From Streptomyces maremycinicus (lineage in GTDB: Bacteria; Actinomycetota; Actinomycetes; Streptomycetales; Streptomycetaceae): 64,000 bases of DNA. Both the position numbers and the translations under genes were made by a program. This document shows, piece by piece, positions 9,601-17,931 of the stretch. The DNA lies in assembly GCF_001184025.1 (NCBI RefSeq), contig NZ_BBYG01000017.1, positions 355,232-419,231 on the forward strand, read 5' to 3'. The notes under the pieces were generated by a model. The model was not told where the DNA came from. It ran no database searches and was given only the letters and a program-made list of their open reading frames with translations. Numbering within the stretch: the first letter of the stretch is position 1; each line of letters opens with the position of its first letter.

Positions 9601-10487
9601 GCGACGTTGCGGCCGACGGCGTAGCGGAGGCTGTCGCGGTAGAGCAGGCGCAGCCGCCGCTCCTCCGGTTCCTCGGAGGCCCCGGCGGACCGGGGGTCGA
9701 GCGGGTCGTCGATGGGCAGGAAGACGGCCGCCCGGTCGTCGGGGAACGCGGTCATCTCCAGACCGGTCTGGAACAGCCACTGGGTGTCCCTGCGGTCGGA
9801 GGTGCTCTCGGGGAGCCGGTTGACGAGAGCGACCTCCACGACACGCAGGTCCTCGCCGGCCGCTCCCGCCGGGCGTTCACGGACCTGTACGTCGAGGTGG
9901 ATGCCGTGAGTGTCGTCCCCCTCCAGGACGCGCCGCTGGTCGCCGGCACGGGTGACCTGGACGTCGATGGGGTGGTGCATCACGGGCTCGCGCCCCCACA
10001 CCCGCACAGGGTTGGGGCTGGTGTCGACGATCCTGTCGGTCAGCGAGTACCGCCCCCAGCGGGCGGTGACGCTGAGGGTGCCGATGGACGCCGGGACCAC
10101 GAAGGACAGCCCCATGGAGGAGGCCCAGATACGGCCGGCGGCCTGCGGGGTGAGGCGTTCGGGCAGCTCGCCGCCCTCGGCGGCCTGCCCGTCGTCGCTG
10201 CCGAGCTCGTCGTCGCCGGTCTGGGCGGCACTGCGAGCCATCCGGCGGGCGTCGTCGCCACCGTCCGGGCGGGGCCCGAGCATGCCCACGAGGTACCGGT
10301 CGCGCGGCCCCGCCGACCGGTGCGGCAGTTCCTCCGTCTCCCCGTCCCATGGGCCGAGGAGGTCCCGCCGGATGTACGTCACCAGCCCGTCACGTACGTC
10401 GTACGAGTCCCCGGGGCGGAAGGTCTGCGGCACCTCATTCAACGGATGCGGCGGCACGCCGGGGGCGGCGGGCAGGGACGACGGCAT
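6618..10487 (-). CDS. drmA: DISARM helicase DrmA
   Basis: This is a large superfamily 2 helicase. Walker A (PTGGGKTEAYL) lies near residue 500, a DELH Walker B (IIQDELHLI) near 770, and motif VI (SSRVGRDARRPG) near 1055. The open frame extends to 10568, but the ATG at 10487 is better placed: AGAAAGGG lies 8-9 nt upstream and the first 27 residues of the longer form look unlike the family, giving 1289 aa. DrmA is the DISARM motor that with DrmB engages unmodified phage DNA. In compact class 1 operons it follows drmMI directly; here about 9 kb of other genes lie between. A conserved 15-bp element sits about 90 nt upstream. Confidence 0.9.
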   Translation of the reverse strand: MPSSLPAAPGVPPHPLNEVPQTFRPGDSYDVRDGLVTYIRRDLLGPWDGETEELPHRSAGPRDRYLVGMLGPRPDGGDDARRMARSAAQTGDDELGSDDGQAAEGGELPERLTPQAAGRIWASSMGLSFVVPASIGTLSVTARWGRYSLTDRIVDTSPNPVRVWGREPVMHHPIDVQVTRAGDQRRVLEGDDTHGIHLDVQVRERPAGAAGEDLRVVEVALVNRLPESTSDRRDTQWLFQTGLEMTAFPDDRAAVFLPIDDPLDPRSAGASEEPEERRLRLLYRDSLRYAVGRNVAVTAGVRHGERRAHRLATTWLPEYDVRATTAPKIDEQPLLAGLELGMDELAALALPGRRAELSAALAPLADGYSTWLQTQREKTRTLPADLRTAAEAAIDQAEDVCHRIAFGIDVLSTDDDALEAFRFANRAMALQRRNTAIAGRRAGHEDDPASYRRAHEEVHAQGKEAAEWRPFQLAFVLLNLASLSAPGHPHRGTGREALVDLLFFPTGGGKTEAYLGLAAYTFALRRLQGIVGSGTEAHDGSAGVAVLMRYTLRLLTAQQFQRAAALMSACEVLRREEYARDRRWGGTPFRIGLWVGTSVSPNWFGEAQEQIAGARESASDKHARVIQVLSCPWCGQGLTAHSNMDYDADRRRVLLYCPRGEGADRCPFSRLGSPDEGIPVLTVDEEIYRLAPAMVIATVDKFAQLPWNGYAGLLFGRVTEWCPRHGYRHDDLDERTGCRSRHTRKGTLEAVAAQPVTRLRPPDLIIQDELHLISGALGTTVGLFEAAIDQLCSWTYSDRDGVRHDVGPKIVASTATTKRAAEQVRGVFARQVAVFPPQVLDVGDTFFSRQVELARDNPGRRYLGVCAHGTRLKAAEIRVAEILLLAAQEQFDTYGDAADPYMTLVGYFNATRELAGMRRYLDDDIATRVRSNGGRKGHDTIANRIPTKSGMLTIQELTSRISSADISATLKRLESPFDPERDTTERRKAFAAEYVAARRDKREPRARMTPVQERAVDVVLATSMLQVGVDVSRFGLMLVVGQPKNTAEYIQASSRVGRDARRPGLVVTLYNWSRPRDLAHFEDFAHYHATFYRQVEALSVTPFTRRALDRGTAPTYIAALRQAAYENSRNTDAQHVDLHGDLARQVEQRLLERADRVGGQRAQDYLTERIDALKDRWEERREGGGILGYRKEKKKDTLVTGLLHRADGSRWDELTVPMSMRETENELNLLLPGGGNFVDQPTNGGPAWYFGAAGSKDTSADEDTGGDGGTPVDADEYGDAATAAGKGRR

Positions 10488-10575
10488 GGGGCGGGCCCTT
10501 TCTGCCAGGTGGTGAGCCAATGGGGTGAGGCTATCGCGGGGGTGTGACAGTGCGAGCGGCTTCAGCATGATGTCG

Positions 10576-10590
10576 ATTGACTTAGTTCAC
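10576..10590 (-). promoter_or_regulatory. Shared 15-bp element upstream of drmA
   Basis: On the minus strand this reads GTGAACTAAGTCAAT, about 88 nt before the preferred drmA start. Closely related sites in the same orientation stand before drmD (27306), the N6-methylase (37335) and the third kinase (41237). The dyad centre (ACTAAGT) suggests a dimeric regulator site or the -35 region of a common promoter class. Confidence 0.6.
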
Positions 10591-10710
10591 ACCAGTTTTG
10601 CGAGATCAGCGGACGTAATGAGCTGCGCTCTCCGCCACACCCACGCGTCCCACCGGAATCCGTACTAGTATCTGTACAGAATCAAGACTCTATATGGGTA
10701 CGGTGACAGC

Positions 10711-11061
10711 ATGGAGATCCCCGAAGTCGTGACTGTCAGCGACGCGCGCGCGAGACTGTCGCGGATCCTGACCGACCTGTCGGAGTCCGGCGCGGATGCC
10801 GACCCGGTCCTGATCGGCGCCCACCGCAAACCCCAGGGCGTCCTCCTGTCCGTCGAGGCCTTCGAGGCGCTGAGCAGCCGAGCGGCACGACGTGCGGCCG
10901 TCGCCTCGGCCACGGGCTCCATCGAGGCCGAAGGGCTCCACGCCTCCGAGGCCTCCGACCGCGACACCGAGGCGTACGTGAAGGGCGACCTCGACGCGGA
11001 CGCCCTTGTCGCCCGCGCGATCACCCGCCACCGTCAGACCTCGGAGCGGCGGGCAGGGTGA
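10711..11061 (+). CDS. Phd-type antitoxin with VbhA-like inhibitory tail
   Basis: This 116-residue protein has two parts. Residues 1-60 (VVTVSDARARLSRILTDL...PQGVLLSVEAFEAL) resemble Phd/YefM DNA-binding antitoxins. Residues about 66-112 contain SIEAEG, matching the (S/T)xxxE(G/N) inhibitory motif of class I Fic antitoxins such as VbhA, and continue with the VbhA-like pattern of a C-terminal helix ending in ARAITRH. The glutamate of this motif normally blocks ATP binding in the partner Fic protein. The gene is co-translated with the Fic gene (GTGA overlap). The protein probably both represses the promoter and inhibits the toxin directly. Its promoter lies in the 120 bp upstream, which contain a TACTAGTA palindrome at 10663-10670. 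Confidence 0.8.
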   Translation: MEIPEVVTVSDARARLSRILTDLSESGADADPVLIGAHRKPQGVLLSVEAFEALSSRAARRAAVASATGSIEAEGLHASEASDRDTEAYVKGDLDADALVARAITRHRQTSERRAG

Positions 11062-11630
11062 ACGATCCGTACGCCATGCCCAACGGCGTGCTGCGCAACA
11101 AGCTCGGCATCACCGACCATCAAGCGCTCGCGGCAGCAGAGGCGGACATCACCCGGGCGCGCCTCGTCCTGCTCGCCGAACGCCCCCTGCCCGGTGCGTA
11201 CGACCTCGGTCATCTCCAGGCGTTCCATGCCGCGGTCTTCGGGGACATCTATGCGTGGGCAGGCGAGTTACGCACCGTGAACATCGCCAAGCGCACGCCG
11301 TTCTGTCCGGCGAGAAACCTGGTGCCCTACGCCGGAGAGGTCTTCGGTCGTCTCGCCTCCTCCGGCCATCTGCGGGATCTCCCCCGCCAGGAGTTCGCAA
11401 TCCAACTGGCCGAGTTGTACGGCGACATGAACGTCCTCCACCCGTTCCGCGAGGGCAACGGCCGCGCCCAGCGAGCGTTCCTGGCCCAGCTCAGCGCTGA
11501 CGCGGGATACGACGTGAACTGGTCGGGCATGGACGCCCAGCGCAATGAGGACGCCTCGGTGAAGAGCTTCCTCGGCGACAACAGCCTGTTGGAGCAACTG
11601 CTCGACGAACTCATCACCACCACGGGCTGA
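11058..11630 (+). CDS. Fic-domain toxin (predicted AMP transferase)
   Basis: This 190-residue protein has the complete Fic active-site motif HPFREGNGRAQR near residue 132; the consensus is HPFxxGNGRxxR. The histidine acts as base and the arginine binds the nucleotide phosphate. An upstream YAWAGELRTVNIAK segment is typical of the target-binding flap. Fic toxins of this class adenylylate topoisomerase IV/gyrase or other proteins and arrest growth. The start overlaps the antitoxin stop. All key residues are intact, so activity is expected when the antitoxin is lost. The pair lies divergent from drmA and may act as an addiction module for the island or as a back-up abortive response. Confidence 0.85.
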   Translation: MNDPYAMPNGVLRNKLGITDHQALAAAEADITRARLVLLAERPLPGAYDLGHLQAFHAAVFGDIYAWAGELRTVNIAKRTPFCPARNLVPYAGEVFGRLASSGHLRDLPRQEFAIQLAELYGDMNVLHPFREGNGRAQRAFLAQLSADAGYDVNWSGMDAQRNEDASVKSFLGDNSLLEQLLDELITTTG

Positions 11631-11739
11631 CACCGTCGCCACCGACAGGCGGCACGGCGTCTGGCGTCCGGCACGTCAGGCCGACACGGAGTGCGCCGGT
11701 GCCGGGCGGAAGGCCGGGCACCTGGGCCGGAAGCGGGGT

Positions 11740-14700
11740 TCAGGACCCGCCCGTGAGGTTCGATGCCGCTTCGAGGCTCACCTGCACCAGGCCTTCCGCT
11801 GTGGCCAGGGCCAGGTCTCCGTCAACGCAGGCGACGTCGTTCACGCAAAGGCCCAGGGGGATCCTCAGCGTCTCGGTTCCCGTCTCGCAGTTCCAGAAGC
11901 GGACGGTTCCGTCGCCGTCACCCGTGACCAGCATGGTTTCGCGGCCCGGGATCGGGTACGACTCCACGGCGGTCACGCCTGGATGGGCTAACGGCTCCCC
12001 TACGGCCTGGCCGGTCATGAGGTTCCACAGCCGCACGACCCCGTCCTCACCACCCGTGGCCAGGAGAGACTGGCCGCCAAGGCCGACGAACGCGGACAGG
12101 GCCCGCACGCCACCGGCGTGATCCGTCACCACCTCACCGGCCTTCTCACCATTGCCCGGATCCCACAACCGCACCACGCCGTCCTCACCACCCGTGGCCA
12201 GGAATGACCGCCCACCGAACCCGGCGAACGCCGATAGAGCACGCACCCCACGGGCGTGATCCGTCACCACCTCACCGGTCATCTCGCCGGTGCCCGGATC
12301 CCACAACCGCACGACCCCGTCCTCACCGCCCATGGCGAAGACGAGCCTTTCGTCATCGTCCTGGACGACTCGGACCGTGGTCACCGTGAGGACATCACCG
12401 TCATGTTCGGTCTCCAGCCCGTCGACCTGCTCGCCCTCGGCCGGGTCGAACACGCGCAGCTTCGATTCGCCGTCCACGGCGGCGATCAGGGTCTGTTCGT
12501 CCTCGCCGCTGAAGGATGTCAGCGTCCGCGTGGTCGTCACGGCGTCGTCGAACGGCACGCCTGCCGTTCGGCCGTCGTGCGGTGCCCAGATCCGTAGCGT
12601 GTGGTCGTCACCGCCGGTGGCCAGCAGTGGGTGTGTGCCAGACAGAGGCGGCACCGGCGACACAGTCCTCACCCAGTTCTCGTGGCCTGTCAGAGGCGCT
12701 GTCACCGGCTCGCCGCCGACCGGATCCCACAGTCGTACGCTGTTGTCTTCGCCGGCGCTGACGAGCAAGGTCCGTTCACCGGCCTCGGTCTTCTCGACCA
12801 GCGTTCCCACCGCGCGGACCGGCTTGCCGTGGCCGGTGAGAGGTGCCCTGGTCTGTCTGCCGATGTCCGGGTTCCAGATCCGTATCGTCCCGTCCTCACC
12901 GCCCGATGACAGCAGCACCTGCCCTTCCCGCCCCTTGAACACCGCGACGGAGAAGACGGCTCCCTCGTGACCGGTGAGGGGATCGGTGGTCTCCTTCCCG
13001 GTGGCCGGGTCCCAGATCCGTATCGTGCCGTCGTTGCCTGCGGTGGCCAGGCGAACATGCCTATCTTGGCCGTCTAGGCCAACAAACGCCGCCACCGAGT
13101 AGACGTCGCCGTCGTGGCCGGTCTCCACGAGCCGTTCGGTCTCCTGGTCGGTGTGCAGGTCCAGGTCCATCGCATACTCGTCCAGGCCTCCCACCGCCAG
13201 TTCCTTGCCGGTCAGCGGCTCCCAGACGCGTAGCGTCCCGTCTCCGCCTCCCGTGGCCAGCAGCGTTTGCCCGTCGGCGTCTTCGAACGCCGCCACGCAG
13301 TGAACCCAGTCGTCGTGGCCGGTCAGTGGCTCCCCCACTGTCTCTCCCTTGACAGGGTCCCAGATGCGTACCGTGCCGTCCGCGCCCCCGGTGGCCAGCA
13401 GAGTCCGCCCCCTCGGGCCCGCGAACTCCGCGATCGACTGGACGGCGCCGTCGTGCGGCGTCACCGGGTCCCCCACGGTCTCCCCCCTCACCGGATCCCA
13501 GATCAGCACCGCCCCGTCGTCACTACCCGAAGCCAGGAGCACCCGCTGTGAGGCGTCCGTGAACGCCACGAGGGTCTGTACCGAGCCGGTGTGACCGGTG
13601 AGACGCAAGTGGGGTGCATGGCGCTTCAGTTGGCCCCAGGCCACGGACCAGGCCGCATCAGGGTCGGAAGATCTCCTGCCGAAGCGCTGTACGACGGTCT
13701 CCGGCGTGCAGCGAAGGCTCGCCAGCTCGCGCAGTCCTCGCCGATCCCGGGGGTTCGCTTTGGTGAGCTGCTCTCGGGCGAACAGGACTCCCGCCACCGC
13801 CGGAGGCAGCTGGAATCGGCCAAGGGCTCTGAGCATGACACTGGAGACGACCGCCGAGGGGTTCAGCCGGTCGAGCAGTTGGGGACGGTCCGCCAGGGCT
13901 TGCCATCCGTCGGGCCCGGCGAGACCGGCATGGGTGGGCAGGTGTTGCACGACATAGGGGTTGGGGCGCTGCTCCGGCCCGGTCGGGGGCGTCGCCAGGT
14001 GCTCGGTGATACGGCGGTGCCGGTCGTCGTGCGCGGAGGACGGAACCGTCCGGGTGAAGTACTCGGAGAAGGTCCGGTGGGCCAGTCGGTACACGCTCTG
14101 CCCGGATTCCGTGTCAAGCAGGAGGTAGGGGGCCGCCGTCCATGTCAATTCTTCGATATCCGCGTCGGTGACCTTCATGTCAGGGCTGTCGGCGAGTGCT
14201 GTAGCGACGTCGGCCCACACACCCCCGGTCAGGGGCAGGCCGTGCCCCTGTGCCAGGGCCAGCGCCTCCAGCAGGGCCTGGTTGACAGGAGCCTTCTCGG
14301 CCAGCCGGTCGACGGCGCGGGCGAAGAGCCGACGGTGGTCGTCCTCAAGCAGCGGCCCGGGGTCGTCGGCGAGTCCCGGAGTGGCGATGATCTCGTGCAC
14401 CGCCAGGCGTGCGTAAAGGAACTCCCGCTCAAGGCACCCGAGTGCTTTCGCCAGGTGGTCGATCTGTGCGGGCTCCACCTGGAGTTCACCCCTGCTGCGC
14501 GCTACCTCCAGGCGTCGCTGGATGTAGCTGGTCATGGCCTCCTCGTCACGGTCAACGTGAACGACCTTCCGGTTCCGCTCCCGGCCGACGCCCAGAGCGT
14601 CAGTGAGGTCCCGGTCCGCCGGCTCCGGCAGGTCGGGGCCTTCGAGTGTGGAGCCGCGCGTGCCGACGACGACCCGAACACCGGGGAGATCCGCCAGAGG

Positions 14701-15993
14701 GCTCAGGATCCGCTCGGCGATCGTCAGAGGCAGGCGGGCCTCGTCGAGTGCGTCCGCCAGGACGGTGAAAGCGGGATCGTCGGCCTCAGGAACCTGTTCC
14801 GCAACGGGGTCGTCCGTCCTGCGGAACTGCTGGATCAGCCACGAGCACTGTTCGGCGATCGGCCCCTCGGGAGGGGTGGGGAACCCGGCTGCCGCGGCGA
14901 TCCGCAGCACAACCTCCCTGGGTGTCGCCCCAGTCAGGTGGAGGACCAGATCGAAGGCTTCATAGGGGCGGGGGCTGCCGAGGGGAAGGGGGTCGAGCTG
15001 CCGGTGGCGGATGAGGATGTCGGAGAGCTCACGCCGGGAGTGCACCAGGACATGCCCGAGCAAGGCGGACTTTCCCGATCCTGCCGCTCCGGTGACAACG
15101 AGCATGCCCGGTGCGGCACGGGCGAGCCAGCAGAGGATCTCATGACGTTCCTCGACGCGCCCCTGGAAGTACCAGGTCTGCTCACCGAGTTCGGCACCAC
15201 TGGCCTTGGGGACGAAGTGACGCCGTTCGTCGTCGGTCAGGGACGCGATGACGGCATCGATTTCGGCGACCACATCCAGCGGTGCCTGAGTATGCGCCGC
15301 GATGGTCGACCGCGTGCGCCGCAGCACGGCACGCCCCGTATCCGTCTTCGGCGTGACAGGGCAACCTTGGAGGTTGCGGTTCAGTTCCGTGGCGAGGTCG
15401 TGCAGGTCGATGGTCTGCTGTGCGCGGAAGGTCACCGTGAGGACGGTGGTCAGCGCTCTGCGGAACGCACCGAGCGTGGTACTCCCGTCCTTGGACGTCG
15501 CCACGAGCAGAAAGTTGTGGACGTCCCCATCCCGGTAGGCGTCCCCGGTCAGCAGTTCGACGAAGCGCCCGGAGGTGCAGGCGTCGATGATGACGATGGC
15601 CCAGCCGGCGCCGTTCCTGCCCTGCCTGGCCTTGAGGTGCCGCAGCAGAGTGGGTGGGTCGATGCCGTCTGGGGCGACAAGCTTGGGACTGTGGGCGTGT
15701 GCCAGCAACGAGGTGGGCCCTCCGTCACTGAAGCCGTGACCGACCCAGTAGAGGACGGTGTCGCCGATGTCTCGGGGAGCGGACCACGTCGTCAGGCGCG
15801 TGGTGACGGCTTCAACCCCGCGGTCCTCCGGGGAAACCGGCCAGGGTTCGGTCTGGGAACCGAACGGCTTCAGCAACGCCTCGATGCCTTCGATCTCGGG
15901 ATCCGTCTCCAGCCCGGGGAGGTGGAGATAGACACCGATGCCGATGGGGAAGAACTGCAGAGGTCTTCCGTCAGTGCTGTCGGAGATGGTCAT
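11740..15993 (-). CDS. Caspase-NTPase-WD40 conflict protein
   Basis: This 1417-residue protein has three parts. Residues about 1-240 form a caspase-like (C14) domain with the catalytic pair in YWVGHGFSD (His about 83) and IDACTSG (Cys about 137). Residues about 265-780 form a STAND-type NTPase with Walker A GAAGSGKSAL near 300 and an acidic Walker B-like FTVLADALDEA. From about 800 to the end are roughly 13 WD40 blades, each ending GG-DG-(V/I)R-(I/L)WDP. This layout matches NTP-dependent conflict systems in which a beta-propeller senses and the NTPase oligomerises to activate the protease. The start is 12 bp after the stop of the upstream lipase gene, so the two form an operon. No clear RBS is seen, suggesting coupling. 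Confidence 0.85.
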   Translation of the reverse strand: MTISDSTDGRPLQFFPIGIGVYLHLPGLETDPEIEGIEALLKPFGSQTEPWPVSPEDRGVEAVTTRLTTWSAPRDIGDTVLYWVGHGFSDGGPTSLLAHAHSPKLVAPDGIDPPTLLRHLKARQGRNGAGWAIVIIDACTSGRFVELLTGDAYRDGDVHNFLLVATSKDGSTTLGAFRRALTTVLTVTFRAQQTIDLHDLATELNRNLQGCPVTPKTDTGRAVLRRTRSTIAAHTQAPLDVVAEIDAVIASLTDDERRHFVPKASGAELGEQTWYFQGRVEERHEILCWLARAAPGMLVVTGAAGSGKSALLGHVLVHSRRELSDILIRHRQLDPLPLGSPRPYEAFDLVLHLTGATPREVVLRIAAAAGFPTPPEGPIAEQCSWLIQQFRRTDDPVAEQVPEADDPAFTVLADALDEARLPLTIAERILSPLADLPGVRVVVGTRGSTLEGPDLPEPADRDLTDALGVGRERNRKVVHVDRDEEAMTSYIQRRLEVARSRGELQVEPAQIDHLAKALGCLEREFLYARLAVHEIIATPGLADDPGPLLEDDHRRLFARAVDRLAEKAPVNQALLEALALAQGHGLPLTGGVWADVATALADSPDMKVTDADIEELTWTAAPYLLLDTESGQSVYRLAHRTFSEYFTRTVPSSAHDDRHRRITEHLATPPTGPEQRPNPYVVQHLPTHAGLAGPDGWQALADRPQLLDRLNPSAVVSSVMLRALGRFQLPPAVAGVLFAREQLTKANPRDRRGLRELASLRCTPETVVQRFGRRSSDPDAAWSVAWGQLKRHAPHLRLTGHTGSVQTLVAFTDASQRVLLASGSDDGAVLIWDPVRGETVGDPVTPHDGAVQSIAEFAGPRGRTLLATGGADGTVRIWDPVKGETVGEPLTGHDDWVHCVAAFEDADGQTLLATGGGDGTLRVWEPLTGKELAVGGLDEYAMDLDLHTDQETERLVETGHDGDVYSVAAFVGLDGQDRHVRLATAGNDGTIRIWDPATGKETTDPLTGHEGAVFSVAVFKGREGQVLLSSGGEDGTIRIWNPDIGRQTRAPLTGHGKPVRAVGTLVEKTEAGERTLLVSAGEDNSVRLWDPVGGEPVTAPLTGHENWVRTVSPVPPLSGTHPLLATGGDDHTLRIWAPHDGRTAGVPFDDAVTTTRTLTSFSGEDEQTLIAAVDGESKLRVFDPAEGEQVDGLETEHDGDVLTVTTVRVVQDDDERLVFAMGGEDGVVRLWDPGTGEMTGEVVTDHARGVRALSAFAGFGGRSFLATGGEDGVVRLWDPGNGEKAGEVVTDHAGGVRALSAFVGLGGQSLLATGGEDGVVRLWNLMTGQAVGEPLAHPGVTAVESYPIPGRETMLVTGDGDGTVRFWNCETGTETLRIPLGLCVNDVACVDGDLALATAEGLVQVSLEAASNLTGGS

Positions 15994-16005
15994 GACGCAC
16001 TGCGC

Positions 16006-17535
16006 TCAGTCGTCGTCGGAGTCGAGCGCCAGGACAAGTTGGGTGACGGGGGCGTTGCCGCCGGTATCGGCCCTGACCCGGTAGAGGCCCGGCCCGGGAA
16101 GGGTGATCGAGGCACCGATCTCACCGTCGTGCCAGCCGAGCCGACCGGTGGCAACACGCAGGCCGGTCTCGGCGTCCTGCACAGTGCAGGTGATCCCGGC
16201 ATACGTGTCCAAGACGGAACCCGGTCCGGGCCTCAGGCGCAGCAACCAGGGCCGGCCCGCCTCGACGCAGTCCGGGACGTCCAGACCGATGTCCCCCTCA
16301 CCCAACGCGGGGCCGAGGTCCTGATCGTGCTCGGTGAGCACCGCGCGGATATAGGCGATGGCGACGCTGTCCTTTGCCAGGGCACCGTGCTGCAGCGGGA
16401 GTGGGGTCACGCCCATGGTCGGGCCGAAGGAAGCGGCGTCCCGGTAGACCGTGCCATCCCCGGCCCGGTCCCTGCGAAGCGGGATGCCGTTGCGGTCACG
16501 GGCCAGGCCCCCGTCACCGTTGCGCTCGAACGAGAGGTACTGCTCGTGCACCACACCACTGTCGAGACGCAGACTCTGCACGGTCGGCTGCGCGACGCCG
16601 ACGACAGCGCGGTGCCCCGGCAGCGCAGGTCCCTTCTCCCGCAGGTGCTGCTGGAACTCCTGCGCCTCGCGGGCGAGTTCGGCATCTCCTCCCAGGACTG
16701 CCACGTCGGCCGGGGTGAGCCGGTGGACATCGAGACCCGCGTCGACGCAGCGGTAATCTGGCAGCAGGTCGTGTACACCGGGCAGTGTCGCGCACAGGGC
16801 CTGCATTCGGCGCCGCAGCCGGGCGGGCAGCCGGCCGGAGTGGTCACCATTGAGGATGACGGCCGCCATGACCGAACCCAGGAACGGGGTACCGAGGGTG
16901 ACCACGGCCCTGGTTTCAGGGGTCAGGTCGCTGCCCTGGGAGGCGGCGTGGGCGAAGGCGGCCCGGGTGACCAGTCCGCCCATGGAATGGGCGACGAACA
17001 CCAAACGCGCCTCGCGCTCGTCCGGATGCGAGCAACGTGCCCGAGCATGCTCCTCGCTGGCGCGCCACCGCGCCAGGTGATCGTGAGCGGCTTCCGCCAG
17101 CCGCGCTCCATTGACGGCGACGGGGAGCCGCCAGTCGTACGCGAACTCAAGTACGGCCTTGGGGCGGGCGACAGCACGGACGGCGTCAAGAAGATCGCCG
17201 TACGGCTCGAAGCCCTTCAGGAACGGCGCCACCGTCGGGACGCGCAGCAACTCGGTGGCTTCGATCCGACCGTACCGGCCGGATCGTTCGTCGTCGTCCA
17301 GGTGCAGCGGGCGCATCCCGTCCTCGTGCCGCCATGCCTCGACCACCCACCGAGGATCACGCAGTCCCCACACCAACCGCCCGGTCGTGGTGTCGCGCAA
17401 GGCGCTGCCCATGATCCCCGGCACCACGATCACCGCATCATGCGTGGCATCCCGGATCACGGGTGGTGTCGGCGTCCAGGGCGCCACGCCCGCGCCAAAG
17501 GACATACCGGCTCGCTCGGTCCCCCCATACGTCAT
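16006..17535 (-). CDS. LCAT-like alpha/beta hydrolase (predicted lipase/acyltransferase)
   Basis: The chosen ATG at 17535 gives 509 aa; ATG at 17502 is an alternative, and the open frame to 17871 overlaps the remnant upstream and is unlikely to be translated. The LCAT/PDAT pattern is clear: PGIMGSAL near residue 40 (oxyanion region), AYDWRLP, the nucleophile elbow VAHSMGG near 182, TLGTPFLGS, RAGDGTVY near 361 (Asp) and LQHGALAKD near 384 (His). A ~115-residue C-terminal beta-rich domain follows. Members hydrolyse or transfer acyl chains of membrane lipids. No signal peptide is visible, so it acts in the cytosol. It is encoded directly upstream of the caspase-WD40 gene and is a plausible effector or substrate of it. 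Confidence 0.8.
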   Translation of the reverse strand: MTYGGTERAGMSFGAGVAPWTPTPPVIRDATHDAVIVVPGIMGSALRDTTTGRLVWGLRDPRWVVEAWRHEDGMRPLHLDDDERSGRYGRIEATELLRVPTVAPFLKGFEPYGDLLDAVRAVARPKAVLEFAYDWRLPVAVNGARLAEAAHDHLARWRASEEHARARCSHPDEREARLVFVAHSMGGLVTRAAFAHAASQGSDLTPETRAVVTLGTPFLGSVMAAVILNGDHSGRLPARLRRRMQALCATLPGVHDLLPDYRCVDAGLDVHRLTPADVAVLGGDAELAREAQEFQQHLREKGPALPGHRAVVGVAQPTVQSLRLDSGVVHEQYLSFERNGDGGLARDRNGIPLRRDRAGDGTVYRDAASFGPTMGVTPLPLQHGALAKDSVAIAYIRAVLTEHDQDLGPALGEGDIGLDVPDCVEAGRPWLLRLRPGPGSVLDTYAGITCTVQDAETGLRVATGRLGWHDGEIGASITLPGPGLYRVRADTGGNAPVTQLVLALDSDDD

Positions 17536-17671
17536 GCGGGAACGATATCCGGCATGCCTCACGCGGAGGCGGGAAAGCCGAGGACCGTAGGCGTGGCGAC
17601 ACTGTAGCGCGTTGCCCAATGTCGCGCTCATTGAAGGTAGTTGCCCTTGTTCGAAAGGCTCCACCGAGGCG

Positions 17672-17925
17672 TCAGCAGTGACTGGGCGCCCGATCCACCT
17701 CGGCCCACAGCGTCTTGGTGCAGGGGCCCTGCGGTCCCGTGCACCAGCGGTCGGCGAGGGCTTCCACAAGTAGCAGCCCGCACCCCGACTCGGCCTCCGT
17801 CGCTGGCAGTTCGGGCAGTCTCTGGGTGTAGGCGGGAAGCCCGCCCGGCCGGGTGTCGGTGACCTCGACACGCACCGACTCCGGCGTCAGCGTCAGGCAC
17901 AGCGCGAAGTCCCGTCCCGACGCGC
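17672..17925 (-). pseudogene. Truncated anti-sigma/HATPase gene, C-terminal half only
   Basis: The frame encodes RDFALCLTLTPESVRVEVTD...ESGCGLLLVEALADRWC, the C-terminal half of the RsbW-like ATP-binding proteins common in Streptomyces (D-box and G-GLL box). The N-box helix that should precede it is missing: the homology stops where the recombinase gene begins at 17932. The gene was probably cut when the recombinase module arrived. It may mark one insertion boundary. Confidence 0.6.
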
Positions 17926-17931
17926 AGCCGA

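Noticed and set aside
17536..17871. N-terminal extension of the LCAT-like lipase
   Set aside because: The extra 112 residues are Arg/Pro-rich with no family similarity and overlap the anti-sigma remnant in another frame.
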